A DNA stretch of 64,000 bases, from assembly GCA_039096225.1 (NCBI GenBank), contig JBBPEB010000015.1:2096001-2160000 (forward strand), written 5' to 3'. This document shows positions 47,448 through 64,000 of the stretch, one piece after another. This DNA is from Blastocystis sp. Blastoise (Eukaryota; Sar; Bigyra; Opalinata; Blastocystidae). The notes under the pieces are model-generated. The model did no database searches. It had not been told where the DNA came from and saw only the letters and a list, made by a program, of their open reading frames with translations. The first letter of the stretch is position 1. Every line of letters begins with the position of its first letter. The position numbers and the translations under genes were made by a program.

Positions 47448-50400
47448 TTATCTTCTGAAAGCTGGTGGAGGTGGAGGAGGAGCTCTTTTTCCTGCCATAG
47501 GAGCCATAGAAGGTGGAGGTGGAGGAGGAGCTTTACGAGTCATAAATGAACTATTAGGTTTTGAATATGTAGGTGGAGGTGGAGGAGGAGCCATATATTG
47601 AGATGGTTTTCTAGATGTAGGAGGAGGAGGAGGAGGAATAGAAGAAGAAATAGTAGAATTAGGAGTATAAGAAGCACGAGTTAATTGACCATTAGTATTA
47701 GCAGATGGAGGACTATATATATATTTATTATTATATTATAAATTATATTATAAATAAAAATAAAATAAAATAAAAAAAAATAAATATATAAAATAAAATA
47801 AAATAAATATATAATAATAAAATAAAAAATAAAACATACACTGAATAATTATTATTATTTCTTGATTTTGAAGATCTATTACAAATACATTTAAATAACC
47901 ATATAATTAATCCAAGAACTAATATACATAATATACCAATACATATATAAACAATAATCATCCAATTAAAAGGATAAACTTCACCTAATTTAACATCATA
48001 TGTTTTATCTATAGAATCAAAACTATAAGTAACACCATTAAAATCTTTTTCAAAACTACTAAATGAAAATGTATTTGGTACTTTTTCAGCAACAATTCTA
48101 TATCGTATATCTCCCATATTATAATGATCTGTTAATTCATTTTGATTTGGAAGATTATTACCTTGTCTACTTACATAAACAGGTCGTACATTTTCTAAAG
48201 CCATAGCATTACTAAATGAAATTGCATTTAATATACCATTAGGAGAACCAAGATTATGAAGATATGTATAAGTATAACGAAATGATATATTACATAATCC
48301 TTCAAATCTACCTAAATAAACACTTATTATACCTATATCTGTATCTAAATACATTGTTGTATCTTTAGGTATACATTCATGTATATCAATATAAAACCAA
48401 TCACCAAAAGCCATTCTTGATACAGGAGTAACAATCCATTCATTTGCTTGAACTTCTTTATATCGAATAAAAGAAGTAGGTACAGTATAATAAGATTCAG
48501 GTATAGATGCAGGACCAATTTGTACTATAGAATCAGTCATATAATAAATAGCAAGTCTTGTTGTACTTTTCATATTACGAAGTATTATTGGTTTACTACT
48601 TATATATTTATTATCTTTTTCTACAGTTACATAACATTCACTTGCACCTGTTAATAATAAATCAGGAAGCATTGTTACTAAACGACTATCTTGAGGAATA
48701 TCAATTCGATTACCATATAAATCCATTATATATATAGATGTACTTTCACCTTCATATGGCATATTATCTAATAATAATATATTTCCTTTTCCTACTTCTA
48801 TATATTTATCATCAGATTCAGAAATACCTCGTTTATATAATGTACCTGATAACCAATAATTTACACGATAATCAGGACTATTAGAATAACTTATATCAAC
48901 ACGTACTTTAAATTTTGTTATATCTCCTAAACCATGATACCAATTCATTAAATCATTACCATTTAATGATAATATAGAACTTGAACTACTTGCAAATGCA
49001 TATCCATTATTTATATAATAAACACGAGGATGACCACGACTTCCTTGAGGAACTATATAAGCCCAAAATAATTTAGTACCCATTATTTTACAATCATAAC
49101 CTGATAAATCAAATTTTACTTTACAATCATATAGATTTGAAGACCATTTATATTCAGGAGCACCAGTAGGTATAGGAACAGATACATAAGGAATACCAGG
49201 ATTTAATGTAATATCAAATTCTACATAAGGTACTTCAGATAAGGCATGAACACTTGTATCATTTGTTTGTTCCATTGCAAATGTTAAAGTATTTAAATGA
49301 AATTTTGTTATATGAATAGCTAAAAATCCATTATCAATTTCAGGAGGAATATAATAAATACCAAAAGGAATACTACTATCAGACCAATTATCTATATTAT
49401 CTGTTTGAGTATCTAATAGAATAGATACACCAGGTAAACCACCATCTTCAAAACGATAATTTAAAGCACGAAGACCTTTCTTTCCAAATCCTTTCTGATC
49501 TCCTTGTTGTCTATATTCTAAAGTAAATGAACTATATTTATAATCAGCATTTACAGTAGAACACATATCTTCACGAGTATAAGGAATCTCTATAATCATA
49601 ATATTATTCTTATAAGGAATACCATCAATTATTTCATCATCATTTAAACGAGGAGCTTCTGTACCTAAGAAATGTCTTGAATAAGGATGATCCCACATAA
49701 ACATTCTATATTTAGTAGTACCTCGTTCAGGTACTCCTAACCAATGTTGTTCTACTTTCTTCTCACTCATACAACGATAATAATGATAAGGACCAGGAAT
49801 AGTATACCAACTACCAGCTGTACCCATTACATTAGCACCATCACCATAATTATTTGGCCAATTAAAACTAGGTAAGAAATATGTAGGATTACTATCAACA
49901 AAACTTGCATGATTATAACCCATATTATGACCAAATTCATGAATAAGAACACCACCATTATAATCATATTTCCACTGAACATCGGGGTCGTTAGGATATC
50001 TCATAATAGCCCAATAATTATAGCCATCACGAATAGACCAAACATTACCAACAACACCTAATCCAGCCCAACCAAAATTACCATCACTTACAAATAAACG
50101 ACTACTATACTTAGCATCAATTATTGCACCATCAGCTTCTCTGCATGAAGCTAAAGCAGAATTCATCATATCACCATGACTAGCACTTTGATAAGTTTCA
50201 CCAGAAACAGCACAACATATAGATGTAATATAAGTATCTTTCCAATTAAGACTTACACGACCACCACTTTGAAGACGAAGGAAAGCATCAACCATCTTCA
50301 AGTAAATATTAGCTGTCTCCATACTAATACAACTATCTTGACCCCATCTTTGACAACGAATTAAAGCAACTTTGATTTGTCTATTAAAATATGGACAACC

Positions 50401-50712
50401 ATTGACAGGTGAAGCAGGATCATCTTCAAATAAAGATTTAGATCTCAATTGAGCATCATCTTCAGATATAAATTCATATTTTGTGAGTGTAGCAACCGAT
50501 CTTTGAAGTGTATAGCTTATTTTAGCTTTTCCAACTTTCATATCAAATTCATTACCATTTTTTATTTCATGTACAGTCATATTCGTATCAAAATGATAAA
50601 AAGGTTTATTCTCCGAAGAGATTGCAACGTACACACTAACTATTTGATCTTCATATATCTCTTGTGATATACATACACATATCAACAAGAATAATAATAT
50701 CATATAATTCAT
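47448..50712 (-). CDS. Gametolysin-like (peptidase M11) metalloprotease, type I membrane protein with polyproline tail
   Basis: Two exons (50712-47840 and 47712-47448) give 1,045 residues, with a 127-bp intron. Signal peptide: MNYMILLFLLICVCIS. The zinc site HEFGHNMGYNH is at residues 258-268 (HExxHxxGxxH) and a Met-turn NVMG at about 294-297, as in M11 gametolysins, which digest cell-wall or matrix glycoproteins. A long extracellular region of unrecognised beta-rich sequence follows, then a transmembrane helix near 918-943 (IIVYICIGILCILVLGLIIW). The cytoplasmic tail is basic/Asn-rich, then has four P6 blocks (IPPPPPPT, APPPPPPTY, APPPPPPSM, APPPPPPAF). These resemble profilin or SH3/EVH1 ligands, suggesting an actin link; that is inference. 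An almost intronless gene is unusual beside its neighbours. Confidence 0.85.
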
Positions 50713-51276
50713 AATTAATCGTACTTTTGAAAAGAATTATTTTTTTTCTTGAAGGTGATTCAATTATTGACTTGTTTTTATTTCCAGTCACTCTTATAAT
50801 TTTCTTGTTTTACGGTTTTTGGTGATTTTTTATCTTAGATAAATGAAATTCTCGTGGTTTTTATTCTTTTTTAAATGACGAGTTCTAACATATTTTTTCC
50901 TAAAAGATATTCTCGAATTTATTGGGTGCACCAGTTATGTCACGCCTATCGTTTTCTTTAAGCCAATAATGTTTGGAATACCTAACCCAAAAAAGAATGT
51001 TGTTTCTGAATCTGCAAATGCCTTCAGTATTTCAGGAAAAAAAGTTGAATCTATCTAAATGCTATCAAAAGAAAATGAAATAAAATTTTTATGTATGCAA
51101 AATATAAATATACTGAAAAATAGATAAATTGTAGAAAAATGAAAAAAAGAATTAATTAACAATACGTAATTCTCAACAGCAGAGCAATAATAAAAATATA
51201 AGCATAAATGAAATGGATCAAATATTACTAAAACGAATCATGACAAAAAAGATATATTTAATGTCACGCATAAAAA
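50713..51276. other. Intergenic upstream of the metalloprotease
   Basis: About 560 bp between the metalloprotease ATG and the stop of the SZT2-like gene, both on the minus strand. Less repetitive than introns; probably the metalloprotease promoter. No feature recognised. Confidence 0.45.
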
Positions 51277-63852
<12,576 letters not shown>

Positions 63853-64000
63853 CTTTCAAATTATTAAAAAAAAACAAATATTGTATTGTTTTTCGTTTTT
63901 ATTATAAATTATTTTTTTATTTTATATCTACAGAATTGCTTATAATTTGAATAATAATTTTTATTGTGTTCATAAATAAGTGTTATCTCTAATAATTAAC

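Noticed and set aside
47743-47840. In-frame extension of the metalloprotease after YSV (VLFFILLLYIYFI...)
   Set aside because: This is translation of the AT-rich intron; splicing at GTATGT gives a coherent polyproline tail instead.

Overview
The window is extremely AT-rich nuclear DNA of a eukaryote. Genes are cut by many short spliceosomal introns with GTATAT-type donors and ATATAG-type acceptors, often made almost wholly of (TA)n, (TTA)n or (TTTA)n. Stop codons are standard. A small DASH-complex gene (DAD1-like) and the overall style suggest a fungus or fungus-like unicellular lineage, but DASH genes also occur sporadically elsewhere, so the organism is not identified. No tRNA, rRNA, CRISPR array or transposon was recognised. 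Gene models were spliced by hand from reading frame and GT-AG sites; splice coordinates may be off by a base or two.

Left part (1-21 kb): the 3' part of a UBR-family N-recognin E3 ligase (+), a BTB/T1-TLDc protein (+), a class III PI3-kinase VPS34 (-) whose catalytic N-lobe carries an inserted FYVE-like zinc finger, a HAD phosphatase (+), and a rifampicin-phosphotransferase-like PEP-utilising enzyme (+).

Middle (21-47 kb): a long NFX1-type zinc-finger E3 (+), a DED1-family DEAD-box helicase (+), a DAD1-like gene (-), a DBF4-type zinc-finger protein (-), an intronless GNAT acetyltransferase (+), CIAO2B/MIP18 (-), a small RING-like protein (+), an ARFRP1-type GTPase (-), two membrane proteins with disordered N-termini (+), a gene-poor 2.6 kb gap, and a fusion of a TSG101-like UEV domain to a protein kinase (+).

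Right part (47-64 kb): a membrane-anchored gametolysin-like (M11) metalloprotease with a cytoplasmic polyproline tail (-), then a very long many-exon gene (-) whose N-terminus matches SZT2, the large KICSTOR subunit.

Functional links are suggestive only. VPS34, the UEV-kinase and the ARFRP1 GTPase belong to endosome/Golgi membrane traffic; VPS34 and SZT2 both feed nutrient-TORC1 signalling. These two genes also share a recurrent GC-only palindrome, CCCGCGGG, that is far too frequent for this base composition. The strongest candidates for something undescribed are the FYVE-in-kinase insertion, the UEV-kinase fusion and the palindrome.
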